18,019 nt of DNA, taken from Alphaproteobacteria bacterium (GTDB lineage Bacteria; Pseudomonadota; Alphaproteobacteria; Sphingomonadales; Rhodothalassiaceae). The stretch lies in contig RFIU01000229.1 in assembly GCA_003695555.1 (NCBI GenBank), forward strand, positions 1 to 18,019, given 5' to 3'. The notes beneath the pieces are model-generated. The model had not been told where the DNA came from, did not search any database, and saw only the letters and a list, made by a program, of their open reading frames with translations. The position numbers and the translations under genes are program-made. Shown piece by piece: positions 1-6,416 of the stretch. Each line of letters opens with the position of its first letter. The stretch's first letter is position 1.

Positions 1-193
1 CATCAACAAGGGAGTCGCCTTCGACAATGAAGTGATCGTCGGCGACACCTACAAGCCCCGCATTGCCGCCGGCCTTGGCGTGACGTGGGATTCTCCTTTC
101 GGGCCCTTCCGCATCGACCTCGCATTCCCCTTGAAGCAGCAGCCGTTTGACGATACCCAGACGCTGCAATTCAATGTCGGAACGAGTTTCTAG
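1..193 (+). CDS. bamA: Outer membrane protein assembly factor BamA, C-terminal end (5' partial)
   Basis: Only the last 63 residues are inside the window; the reading frame enters at base 2. BamA is the outer-membrane beta-barrel core of the BAM complex, which folds and inserts other barrel proteins. The visible part carries the family's highly conserved end: a PFGPFRIDLA-type strand, a DDTQ turn and the final beta strand LQFNVGTSF. The protein ends in phenylalanine, the usual C-terminal residue of outer-membrane barrels and part of the BAM recognition signal. The stop is TAG at 191-193. The skp gene follows 67 bases downstream on the same strand, the usual order. The rest of the protein (POTRA domains and most of the barrel) lies to the left and cannot be judged. 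Confidence 0.95.
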   Translation, partial: INKGVAFDNEVIVGDTYKPRIAAGLGVTWDSPFGPFRIDLAFPLKQQPFDDTQTLQFNVGTSF

Positions 194-260
194 CGCAGAG
201 GGAACAGAAATTCGGGGCATCGGCCCGTAGCAGCAGGCATCAGAAGGAAAGGAACTTGCC

Positions 261-857
261 GTGTTGAAGAAGATCGCGATCGCCGTCATGGCCTTGATCG
301 GCCTCGCCATACTGGTCCCCGGCGGACCGGCAATGGCGCAGAACAGAAACACGCCGGTGGCGCGGATCATCCTGGTCGATTTTGACCGTGTTTCGCGCGA
401 ATCGCTGGTCGGAAAGGACATCGCCGCCCAGATGGAATCGCACCGCGTCGATCTGGAAAAGAAGGCTCGCGCCATTCAGCAGGAGCTGAAGGCGGAAGAA
501 GAGGAGCTGAAGAAACAGCGCAACATCATCAGCCCGGAAGCATTCCAGCAACGGGTGCAGGCCCTGCAGCGCAAGGCCCAGGCCAAGCAGACCGAAATCA
601 ACGGCCTCGGTCAGCAGGCCCGTCGTGCCATGCAGCAGGCCCAGCTCGAAGTGCAGCGGGTGCTGCGCCCGATCGTCAAGAAGATCATGGACGAACGGGG
701 GGCCAATATGGTGATGGACAAGGCGCTGGTATCGCAGCACGCCGCAGGTCTCGATATCACGACCGAGGTGATCGAACGTCTCGATCAGGCGATGCCGAGC
801 TTCGATGTGCAGCTGCCGAAGATTCGTCAGGAAGAAGCCGCCGCTCCGGCGCAGTAG
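261..857 (+). CDS. skp: Skp/OmpH family periplasmic chaperone
   Basis: The protein has 198 residues and should hold unfolded outer-membrane proteins in the periplasm for delivery to BamA. Residues 1-26 form a Sec signal peptide: a lysine pair, a hydrophobic stretch, then a cleavage site after AMA. Residues about 35-55 give the first strand with IILVDFDRVSRESLVGK, typical of OmpH. About 60-140 is a long charged coiled coil rich in K, E, Q and A, the tentacles of the Skp trimer. The C-terminal part (IMDERGANMVMDKALV, then LDITTEVIERLD) closes the body domain. The start is GTG at 261, chosen because a purine-rich ribosome binding site (243-252) sits about 8 bases upstream and the signal peptide begins at once. 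It lies between bamA and fabZ on the same strand and is probably co-transcribed with them. Confidence 0.93.
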   Translation: MLKKIAIAVMALIGLAILVPGGPAMAQNRNTPVARIILVDFDRVSRESLVGKDIAAQMESHRVDLEKKARAIQQELKAEEEELKKQRNIISPEAFQQRVQALQRKAQAKQTEINGLGQQARRAMQQAQLEVQRVLRPIVKKIMDERGANMVMDKALVSQHAAGLDITTEVIERLDQAMPSFDVQLPKIRQEEAAAPAQ

Positions 858-885
858 ATCTTCTGAAGCGGCCCCGGCCAAAGAG

Positions 886-914
886 AAGGGTGGCGATTTG
901 CCACCGTCACCCTT
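886..914 (+). other. Stem-loop between skp and fabZ
   Basis: AAGGGTG (886-892) is the exact reverse complement of CACCCTT (908-914), and a short run of T follows (to 916). An alternative inner stem pairs GGTGGC (889-894) with GCCACC (900-905). This could be a weak or partial terminator, or an mRNA-stabilising hairpin separating skp from fabZ. The T-run is too short to call a firm terminator. Confidence 0.3.
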
Positions 915-1009
915 TTCGGGCCGCAAGGGCTTTCCTCTTCTCGTGAAGAAAGGAGGGGCCAAGGCCGTCTGATCCGGCTTTCGTGGTCGAATCGGCAAGG
1001 TGATGGGAA

Positions 1010-1468
1010 ATGCATGACGAAACGGCATTGAATATCGAAGAGATTCTGGAACGGATTCCGCACCGTTACCCGTTCCTTCTGATCGATCGCGTGGAAGGCA
1101 TCCAGCCCGGCGAACGGGCCGTCGGCATCAAGAATGTCACCTTCAACGAGCCCTTCTTTCCCGGTCACTTTCCCGAACACCCGGTCATGCCCGGTGTTCT
1201 GATCATCGAGGCGATGGCACAGACTTGTGCCGTGCTCGTCGTCGAAACCCTCGGTGAGAAGGCGAAGGGACGCCTCGTCTATTTCATGTCGATCGACAAG
1301 GCGCGATTTCGCCGCCCTGTGCAACCGGGCGACCGTCTCGAACTTGAGGTGGTCAAGGAGCGTGCGCGGGGAAACGTCTGGCGTTTCGCTTGTGAAGCGA
1401 AGGTGGATGGACGCCGTGTCGCCGAGGCGACCGTCGCGGCGATGCTGATGATGGACGAGGCGGGCTGA
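1010..1468 (+). CDS. fabZ: 3-hydroxyacyl-[acyl-carrier-protein] dehydratase FabZ
   Basis: This 152-residue cytoplasmic enzyme dehydrates 3-hydroxyacyl-ACP to trans-2-enoyl-ACP in the fatty-acid elongation cycle. It has the single hotdog fold of the family and normal length. The N-terminal IPHRYPFLLIDRV is the FabZ signature. The catalytic histidine is H53 in FFPGHFPEHPVMPGV, and the catalytic glutamate is E67 in IEAMAQ. The ATG at 1010 has AAGG at 997-1000 upstream with normal spacing; another ATG at 1003 is out of frame. In alphaproteobacteria fabZ usually sits between lpxD and lpxA. Here its upstream neighbour is skp, and no acyltransferase gene follows it, which is unusual for the class. 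Confidence 0.96.
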   Translation: MHDETALNIEEILERIPHRYPFLLIDRVEGIQPGERAVGIKNVTFNEPFFPGHFPEHPVMPGVLIIEAMAQTCAVLVVETLGEKAKGRLVYFMSIDKARFRRPVQPGDRLELEVVKERARGNVWRFACEAKVDGRRVAEATVAAMLMMDEAG

Positions 1469-1788
1469 TCCGCCTTCCCCCATCAAGGGTCCCCCGGTAT
1501 TCCGCTTCGTCCTCGCCGATCTTGGCGCATCACGCTTGCGACCCACTTACCGCCGGTCCGTTTCGGTACTGCCGGGACCGGGTCCTGTCGATTGCCGCAG
1601 GAAATCGCACATACCGGCATCCCCCGGTCCTGGGGTCAGATGGAAGAATCACCGACAGGTCTGGCGGCAGCCGTCTTGAAATTAAGAGAAACAAATATAC
1701 TCATGGTCTATTTATTTCGATGGTTCTTGATAAATCTGCTGGATTTTCATAATAATTTGTTTACCTGATTGAATTCAGAATATTCTCC
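1469..1788. other. Intergenic region with an AT-rich right half
   Basis: There are 320 bases between fabZ and the next gene. The left 200 bases are GC-rich, with no convincing gene, RNA or T-tailed hairpin. Open stretches there lack family motifs and a proper start. From about 1678 to 1790 the composition turns sharply AT-rich, and this part holds the best promoter candidate in the area. No lpxA, lpxI or lpxB coding is present. Confidence 0.6.
1727..1755 (+). promoter_or_regulatory. Candidate sigma-70 promoter for the zinc-ribbon membrane protein
   Basis: TTGATA at 1727-1732 matches the -35 consensus at five of six bases. Downstream, TAATAA (1750-1755) lies at 17-base spacing, and the overlapping CATAAT (1748-1753) matches five of six bases at a tighter 15-base spacing. 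The surrounding DNA is AT-rich, unlike the rest of the window. Transcription would start near 1760, leaving a leader of about 28 bases before the ATG at 1789. Confidence 0.4.
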
Positions 1789-2169
1789 ATGATGGTACCT
1801 GCCTGTCCGAAATGCGGTGTCCGGCCGAGCACGTCCGATAGTCTGGCGCGTGGTGCGGGCGGAAGAATCAAGTGTCGGCAATGCGGAACGCCGCTCGTTC
1901 TGGTCCGGCGTCCCTGGCGGACGCTCTTCCTTCTGCTTTTGCTGATCGGGGTGGGTGTTGCGGTCTGGAATGTCTTTGTTGACCCACAGGACCGGATCCT
2001 CGCTTATGTCGGAATGCTGGTGCTGTCGGTTCCGGTCATGACATTGATGTTCCGGCTGGAAGTCAGGGATGTGTCCTGTGATGCGGCACGCGATGAGGAG
2101 GAAGGGGATGCCCGGCAGGTCTCTTCCCCTGTCTCCGCTTCGGGCCGGGTTTCGTCCGCGCGCCGCTGA
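1789..2169 (+). CDS. Small zinc-ribbon membrane protein, function unknown
   Basis: The protein has 126 residues. It starts with a zinc-ribbon of two CxxC knuckles: C6-P-K-C9 and, 19 residues later, C29-R-Q-C32. This spacing resembles small CxxC-about-20-CxxC proteins. Two hydrophobic segments follow, about residues 45-64 and 69-90, which should form a transmembrane hairpin. The tail, from about 91 to the end, is charged and low in complexity (acidic EEE stretch, then S/A/R-rich). The ATG at 1789 is directly followed by another ATG at 1792, and neither has a clear ribosome binding site, so the exact start is uncertain. It stands alone between fabZ and the opposite-strand rpmG, with its own candidate promoter. 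I do not recognise an assigned function; metal binding is inferred from the cysteines only. Confidence 0.7.
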   Translation: MMVPACPKCGVRPSTSDSLARGAGGRIKCRQCGTPLVLVRRPWRTLFLLLLLIGVGVAVWNVFVDPQDRILAYVGMLVLSVPVMTLMFRLEVRDVSCDAARDEEEGDARQVSSPVSASGRVSSARR

Positions 2170-2332
2170 AGAAATATCGCCCCCTTGCCCGCTTCAACCC
2201 TCGTTCTGGATCTGCGTGAAGCGATGGACCGGTAAACATGCGGCAATTGCAGGAAATGCCGCACTCGGTTGCTGCCGGCGCCAGTGGAGTTGAAAAGGGG
2301 GGAAGAGGGAAACGAAGGCTCGCATTCCCGTC

Positions 2333-2389
2333 GGGTAAGGCCGCACGCGGGTGCCTGCGGGAGGGTGAGGCCGCAAGTGATGCCTGCGG
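2333..2389. repeat. Two tandem imperfect palindromic repeats downstream of rpmG
   Basis: Two units of about 28 bases (2333-2360 and 2363-2389) share the plan GGGT, then A or G, then AGGCCGCA, a variable core of 5-6 bases, and TGCCTGCGG. Each unit contains an internal CCGCA/TGCGG inverted repeat, so each can form a hairpin. In the second unit, on the rpmG strand, GCCGCA pairs with TGCGGC. They begin about 9 bases past the rpmG stop, so they could protect or terminate the rpmG transcript. No T-run follows. They resemble REP-type extragenic palindromes. Confidence 0.5.
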
Positions 2390-2397
2390 CGCGGCGC

Positions 2398-2565
2398 CTA
2401 CTTGATTTTCGCTTCCTTGAACTCAACGTGCTTGCGCGCGACCGGGTCGTACTTGCGCAGAGTCAGTTTCTCGGTAATCGTGCGCGGATTCTTCTTCGTC
2501 ACGTAATAGTAGCCGGTCCCGGCGGTGCTCACCAGTTTGATCTTGATGTTGTTGGGCTTCGCCAT
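2398..2565 (-). CDS. rpmG: 50S ribosomal protein L33
   Basis: This 55-residue protein of the large ribosomal subunit starts MAKPNNIKIKLVSTAGTGYY, continues with VTKKNPRT and TEKLTLRKYDP, and ends EFKEAKIK. That pattern is diagnostic of bacterial L33, and the length is normal. It has no cysteines, so it belongs to the zinc-independent form without CxxC pairs. The start codon is ATG (complement of 2563-2565) with a GGAG ribosome binding site about 8 bases upstream. The stop is TAG at 2398-2400 on the complement. It is transcribed alone from the promoter at 2635-2662. Confidence 0.96.
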   Translation of the reverse strand: MAKPNNIKIKLVSTAGTGYYYVTKKNPRTITEKLTLRKYDPVARKHVEFKEAKIK

Positions 2566-2612
2566 CGCTCGATCTCCGACAAGAGCTTGAAATGATGCGC
2601 CGGACAGCCGAT

Positions 2613-2633
2613 GCGCGGCGCGAATCGCCGCGC
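2613..2633. repeat. Perfect 8-base inverted repeat at the rpmG transcription start
   Basis: GCGCGGCG (2613-2620) and CGCCGCGC (2626-2633) are exact reverse complements around a 5-base loop. The repeat abuts the predicted -10 box of rpmG and spans the expected transcription start, so it sits where an operator or a 5'-leader hairpin would lie. Confidence 0.5.
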
Positions 2634-2634
2634 T

Positions 2635-2662
2635 ACCATAGGGATGGACCTCGCAAAGTCAA
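2635..2662 (-). promoter_or_regulatory. Promoter of rpmG
   Basis: Read on the minus strand: TTGACT (complement of 2657-2662, five of six bases of the -35 consensus), a 16-base spacer, then TATGGT (complement of 2635-2640, four of six bases of the -10 consensus). Transcription would start near 2628, giving a leader of about 63 bases before the rpmG start codon. Confidence 0.55.
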
Positions 2663-2807
2663 GTGGCTGATCATGCGAGAAACCCGGCAGGCGCTTCCTT
2701 CGGGAGAAGAGATGACGAAAAGGTGCACGGTCCGGCTTCGATGGTGAGATGTTTAGCCTTTGCTTACCTTCCCGCCTCTAGGGTGGGGACAGTTCGACCA
2801 GTGATGG

Positions 2808-3617
2808 ATGCAAGGTGACGGGCAAGGATTGATGGAAAAGAAAGACGCTTCTTATCTCGAAGAGGCCGAACAGGAAGTGCTGGACGGCATCGAGGACAGG
2901 ATCGGCGAGATCGGCCGCCTGTTGCAGGAACTTCGAGACGGTTCTCTCGATGGTACGGTCGGCATCGGGCTGATCCGCCAGCATGCCCATTCCATCAAGA
3001 GCATGGCTGCCGGAATCAATGTTGGTGTACTCCAGGTTCTGGCGCATCGTCTAGAAGATTACCTCGGTCCGTTCGACCGTCTGGCAGGCAAGGCAATCGA
3101 GGATGTTCAGGTCTTCGCGGACCGTCTCGGCGAGGCGCTCGACGGTCGCCTGAATGCTACTCCGGAAGAGATCGCCGCCTTCTGTCGCCGCCTTCCGGCC
3201 AAGAAGGCCGACATGAAGAGTGACTTCGACCCGAATGAGGTCCAAGTCCGCGACATCGAGGTGATGCTGGTGTCCTCTCCCGGTACCGCCACCAATTTCG
3301 TCACTCGCGAGCTTGCCGAATGCGGCTATCGGATGGTCAATTGTTTTTCCACCGTCGATGCGCTCATTCTCGCACCGCAGATGAAGCCGGATCTGGTCAT
3401 CGTCTCGAATGTGATGCCGGAGCTGCCCGGTGTAGATTTCGCCTGTGCGATGCGGGCGATGCCCTCGACGAAGGATATTCCGGTGGCGGTGCTGACCAGC
3501 GAGAAACGCGACTCTCCGAAGCTTGCAGGTCTGCCGGCAGACGTCCCGCTGCTCTCCAAGTCATCGCGTTTCGGTGATGATGTGACCAAGGTCTTCCAGC
3601 AGCTCGGCCTGCTGTAG
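2808..3617 (+). CDS. Hpt phosphotransfer domain fused to a degenerate receiver domain
   Basis: The protein has 269 residues and two modules. Residues about 16-125 form an Hpt helical bundle with the phospho-accepting histidine H61 in HAHSIKS, followed by the supporting helix LAHRLEDYL. Residues about 149-269 have the alternating strand/helix pattern of a CheY-like receiver (IEVMLVSSP, KPDLVIVSNVMPELPG, IPVAVLTS, VPLLSKSS). The phosphoacceptor aspartate position is S200, and the acidic pocket after strand 1 is S156-S157. The switch threonine T230 and lysine K251 remain. The receiver therefore probably cannot be phosphorylated and may act as a binding module. No kinase gene is nearby. The start is uncertain: ATG 2808 lacks a good ribosome binding site, and ATG 2832 has AAGGA only three bases ahead. 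Cytoplasmic; pathway unknown. Confidence 0.8.
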   Translation: MQGDGQGLMEKKDASYLEEAEQEVLDGIEDRIGEIGRLLQELRDGSLDGTVGIGLIRQHAHSIKSMAAGINVGVLQVLAHRLEDYLGPFDRLAGKAIEDVQVFADRLGEALDGRLNATPEEIAAFCRRLPAKKADMKSDFDPNEVQVRDIEVMLVSSPGTATNFVTRELAECGYRMVNCFSTVDALILAPQMKPDLVIVSNVMPELPGVDFACAMRAMPSTKDIPVAVLTSEKRDSPKLAGLPADVPLLSKSSRFGDDVTKVFQQLGLL

Positions 3618-3787
3618 CGCCGTTTGTAGTTCATACTTCGATGCATCTTCCAATACCGCTGAACAGTATTAGCGCGCAGGTCCTGTATTCGAGGTTGTAT
3701 GACACATTATAAAATATGCGCGCCCCTCTTATTTTTGCTATATCCTGCCGGGGGGCTGGTTCATCTGCAAACAGAGGTAAACGAACC

Positions 3788-4324
3788 ATGCAGAAAAAGA
3801 GGCGTAATGCGAATTCATCGCTCATTGACAAGAATGGGGAAAAGCGCCGGGGGGTGTCCTTCGCGGCCCATAGGCCCGGAAGGCGCGAGGTTCTGTCCAT
3901 GGCAACAGCCGCAATCGCGGCGGGCGGGCTGATGGCATCATCGGCTGAAGCACATCATACGAAAGGGCACCATGACGGTGCATCGCCGGCGGCGTGGAAG
4001 CGGCATGCCGGGCTCGTCAAGGCGCTCAATGAATGCGAGGCGATGAGCCTTGCCTGTCTGGATCATTGTATCGGGGAACTGGCGTCAGGGGATTCCCCGC
4101 TGGAAAAGTGCGCCGCTCGGGTCAGGGAGACCATGGCCCTGTGTTCGGCGACCCGCTCGCTGGTGTTGCAGGCAAGCCCGCTCGTGCCCGCTGCGCTGGA
4201 GCTATGCGCACAGGCCTGTCGCGGCTGTCAGAAGGAATGCGAGAAGCATCGCAAGCATCATGAGGTCTGTGGTGCCTGTGCCGATTCCTGCCGACAGGTG
4301 CTGGACGAGATCGCAAGAATCTGA
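3788..4324 (+). CDS. Tat-exported four-helix-bundle copper-storage protein (DUF326/Csp1-like)
   Basis: This 178-residue protein probably stores cuprous ions through cysteines lining a four-helix bundle, as Csp1 does in methanotrophs. Residues 1-55 form a long Tat signal: GRREVLS at 31-37, a hydrophobic alanine/glycine stretch, and a likely cleavage after AEA at 55. The mature part opens with a histidine-rich segment (HHTKGHH). It then carries twelve cysteines in helical spacing, including ECEAMSLACLDHC, LCAQACRGCQKEC and VCGACADSC, the pattern of the DUF326 family. The frame is open further upstream, but ATG 3788 is preferred because GAGGT sits 9 bases ahead and the Tat signal fits. AT-rich DNA at 3700-3745 (TATAAA at 3708, TATATC near 3740) is the likely promoter area. 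No copper exporter or regulator gene adjoins it. Confidence 0.85.
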   Translation: MQKKRRNANSSLIDKNGEKRRGVSFAAHRPGRREVLSMATAAIAAGGLMASSAEAHHTKGHHDGASPAAWKRHAGLVKALNECEAMSLACLDHCIGELASGDSPLEKCAARVRETMALCSATRSLVLQASPLVPAALELCAQACRGCQKECEKHRKHHEVCGACADSCRQVLDEIARI

Positions 4325-4629
4325 ACTTTCTCCCTCTTCTGTGGTCTTCGGCCGCCGAAGAGAGATGCGGGGCGTCGCTCCTCGCTCTTCCAATGATCCT
4401 GGCCGGGTCCGGGCTTCGCTGGCACCAGCATCTGCCGGGTCGTCAGCACATGCCGGGCGCGCTTTCCTGAAGAGGATGAACGGCGGGTCTGGCAGGAAAG
4501 TCAGGCCGGCGGCCGGCGACGATCGGTCGGGGGCGGCAATGGGACGGCTTGGCGGGGCGCCGCCCATGGACTCGTCCCTCCCGCACCTGGTGAGCGGGCG
4601 GGACCATTAGCAGGGATACGGCTTCGACG
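4325..4629. other. Convergent intergenic region without a supported gene
   Basis: There are 305 bases between the copper-storage gene and radC, which point towards each other. Reading frames that run through it show no recognisable family and arise from GC-rich composition. A small hairpin lies just after the copper-storage stop, with TCTTCGG (4345-4351) pairing with CCGAAGA (4355-4361) and no T-run. A larger hairpin sits near radC and is listed separately. Confidence 0.6.
4574..4604 (-). terminator. Possible terminator hairpin downstream of radC
   Basis: GTCCC (4574-4578) pairs with GGGAC (4600-4604) and CCCGC (4580-4584) with GCGGG (4594-4598), with single mismatches between. The stem is strong but imperfect and lies 26 bases past the radC stop on the radC strand. 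It lacks a T-run, so rho-independent termination is not assured. Confidence 0.35.
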
Positions 4630-5448
4630 CTAAAGCAGCCCCATCGTCTTGAAGCTCGCATGGCCGGTGCGGCCGATCACCAGATGGTCGTGCAGACGGA
4701 TGCCGAGCTTGCGTCCGGCCTCGGCGATCTCGCGGGTCATGTCGATGTCGGCGCGCGACGGGGTGGGATCCCCGCTCGGGTGATTGTGGACCAGGATGAT
4801 CGCGCTGGCATGCAGTTCCAGCGCCCGGCGGATGACCTCGCGCGGATAGACCGGCGTATGATCGACGGTACCTTCCTGCTGTACCTCGTCGGCGATCAGG
4901 ACGTTCTTCCGATCCAGAAACAGCACCCGGAACTGCTCGCGCGGCGCATGCGCCATGGCGGTCCGGCAGTAGTCGAGCAGCGCCTGCCAGTTGCTGATCA
5001 CCGGCTTCTTCAGGACCTTTTCCTGCGCCAGACGCCGGGCGGCGACCTCGACCGCCTTGAGGATGGCGACGCCCGCCTCGCCCATCCCCTTGACCGCGCC
5101 GAGCGCAGCCGGTTCGGCGCTCAATACCCCTTCATAAGTGTCGAAGGTATTCACCAGCGCCTTGGCAAGCGGTTTGACGTCCCGTCGCGGCATTGCGCCG
5201 GTCAGCAGAAGCTCGATGAGTTCATAGTCGGCCAGACCCTCGCCCATCGTCTTCAGAAAGCGGGCGCGCAGCCGGCGACGGTGGCCATGGAGATCATGGG
5301 AAGCGGGGCTTTTGGCGCCGGGCGAGCCGGCGGCAGGAGACTTGCTGGGCACGCCGGATTCTTGAGAAGGATATGAGAGGCCGGGAGAGGGTTCTCCCTT
5401 GTCGGAAAGGCCGGCCCGGCCCCGGCTTCGCCTGTCCCCATCTGTCAT
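4630..5448 (-). CDS. radC: RadC family JAB domain protein
   Basis: The protein has 272 residues. RadC proteins carry a helix-hairpin-helix-type DNA-binding part and a JAB/MPN metalloprotease-like domain; their exact cellular role is unsettled despite the name. The core begins at about residue 54 (GHRRRLRARF), with the UPF0758 N-terminal helices to about 140. The JAMM centre is complete: E171, then H221-N-H223 and S231-x2-D234 in HNHPSGDPTPSRAD. Residues 1-50 are a low-complexity extension rich in S, G, P and basic residues, longer than in many homologues, and the true start could be internal. It lies 35 bases downstream of map on the same strand, so map and radC are probably co-transcribed. 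Confidence 0.93.
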   Translation of the reverse strand: MTDGDRRSRGRAGLSDKGEPSPGLSYPSQESGVPSKSPAAGSPGAKSPASHDLHGHRRRLRARFLKTMGEGLADYELIELLLTGAMPRRDVKPLAKALVNTFDTYEGVLSAEPAALGAVKGMGEAGVAILKAVEVAARRLAQEKVLKKPVISNWQALLDYCRTAMAHAPREQFRVLFLDRKNVLIADEVQQEGTVDHTPVYPREVIRRALELHASAIILVHNHPSGDPTPSRADIDMTREIAEAGRKLGIRLHDHLVIGRTGHASFKTMGLL

Positions 5449-5483
5449 CTTCGCCCCCCGACTTTCGTCCGGTGCCTTCGACC

Positions 5484-6353
5484 CTATTGGCTGTCGCCCT
5501 GCGGATAGGGCGGTTTCGCCCAGCCCTTCGGCGAGAGCGTGAAGATCTCCGCCCCGTTCTCGGTCACGCCGATGGTGTGCTCGTACTGCATTGAAAGCTT
5601 CCGATCACGGGTGACCGCCGTCCAGCCGTCATCGAGGATCTTAGTGTCGGGCCGGCCGGCATTGACCATCGGTTCGATGGTGAAGAACATGCCGGGCATC
5701 AGCTCCGGTCCGGTACCCGGCTTGCCGTAATGCAGGACATTCGGCGCGTCGTGGAAGACCCGGCCGATGCCGTGGCCGCAGAAGTCGCGCACCACCGAAA
5801 AGCGGTGCGATTCGACGAAGCTCTGGATCGCGTGCCCGATATCACCGAGCCGCGCGCCCGGTCGTACTGCGGCGATGCCGCGCATCATCGCCTCATGGGT
5901 AACATCGGACAGACGCTGCGCCTTCACGCTCGGCCGGCCGACGAAGAACATGCGGCTGGTATCGCCATGCCAGCCGTCCAAGATTACGGTGATGTCGATA
6001 TTGAGGGTATCCCCCTCTCTCAAGGCCTTCGGGCCGGGAATGCCGTGACAGACGACATGATTGACCGAGGTGCAGATCGACTTCGGAAATCCGCGGTAGT
6101 TGAGCGGCGCCGGGATCGCCCCGTGCGAGACAATGAAGTCATGGCAGAGCCGGTCGAGCTCTTCCGTCGTCACGCCGGCGCGCACATGCGGGGTGATGAA
6201 GTCGAGCACCTCTGCCGCCAGACGACCGGCACGACGCATCCCCTCGAAAGCCCGCTCGTCATGGATCTTGATGCCGCCATGACGGCCGATTACGCCGAGT
6301 TCGGGATCCTGCGCACCCTGTCCGCTGACCTTCAATCGCATGGAATTCGTCAT
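5484..6353 (-). CDS. map: Type I methionine aminopeptidase
   Basis: This 289-residue cytoplasmic metalloenzyme removes the initiator methionine from nascent proteins. All five metal ligands are present: D120 (NIDIT), D131 (HGDTS), H194 (GHGIG), E227 (TIEPM) and E258 (YEHT). H103 in VCHGIPG is the conserved catalytic-site histidine. The N-terminal 30 residues extend slightly beyond a minimal type I enzyme and lack the zinc-finger SH3-binding motif. The ATG at 6353 has AAAGG almost adjacent. A second in-frame ATG four codons later (6341) has better spacing to that site and may be the real start. It is preceded by sfsA (63-base gap) and followed by radC (35-base gap), all on the minus strand. 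Confidence 0.96.
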   Translation of the reverse strand: MTNSMRLKVSGQGAQDPELGVIGRHGGIKIHDERAFEGMRRAGRLAAEVLDFITPHVRAGVTTEELDRLCHDFIVSHGAIPAPLNYRGFPKSICTSVNHVVCHGIPGPKALREGDTLNIDITVILDGWHGDTSRMFFVGRPSVKAQRLSDVTHEAMMRGIAAVRPGARLGDIGHAIQSFVESHRFSVVRDFCGHGIGRVFHDAPNVLHYGKPGTGPELMPGMFFTIEPMVNAGRPDTKILDDGWTAVTRDRKLSMQYEHTIGVTENGAEIFTLSPKGWAKPPYPQGDSQ

Positions 6354-6416
6354 CCTTTCACACCGCTTGTCCCGCAGAAGGGGGTCGCCGGCACCTGTTA
6401 TCGGATCAAGATAGGC

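Noticed and set aside
1522..1752. A 76-codon frame between fabZ and the zinc-ribbon gene
   Set aside because: It begins at a non-ATG codon without a ribosome binding site, has no recognisable motif, and runs into the AT-rich promoter region.
2752..2766. CtrA-like site (TTTA, 7 bases, CTTA) upstream of the Hpt/receiver gene
   Set aside because: Only six of eight defined bases fit, and the pattern is common in AT-rich gaps; not enough to call a CtrA box.
3716..3787. Upstream extension of the copper-storage protein from an ATG at 3716
   Set aside because: It lies inside the AT-rich promoter area, lacks a ribosome binding site, and would bury the Tat signal further from the N-terminus.
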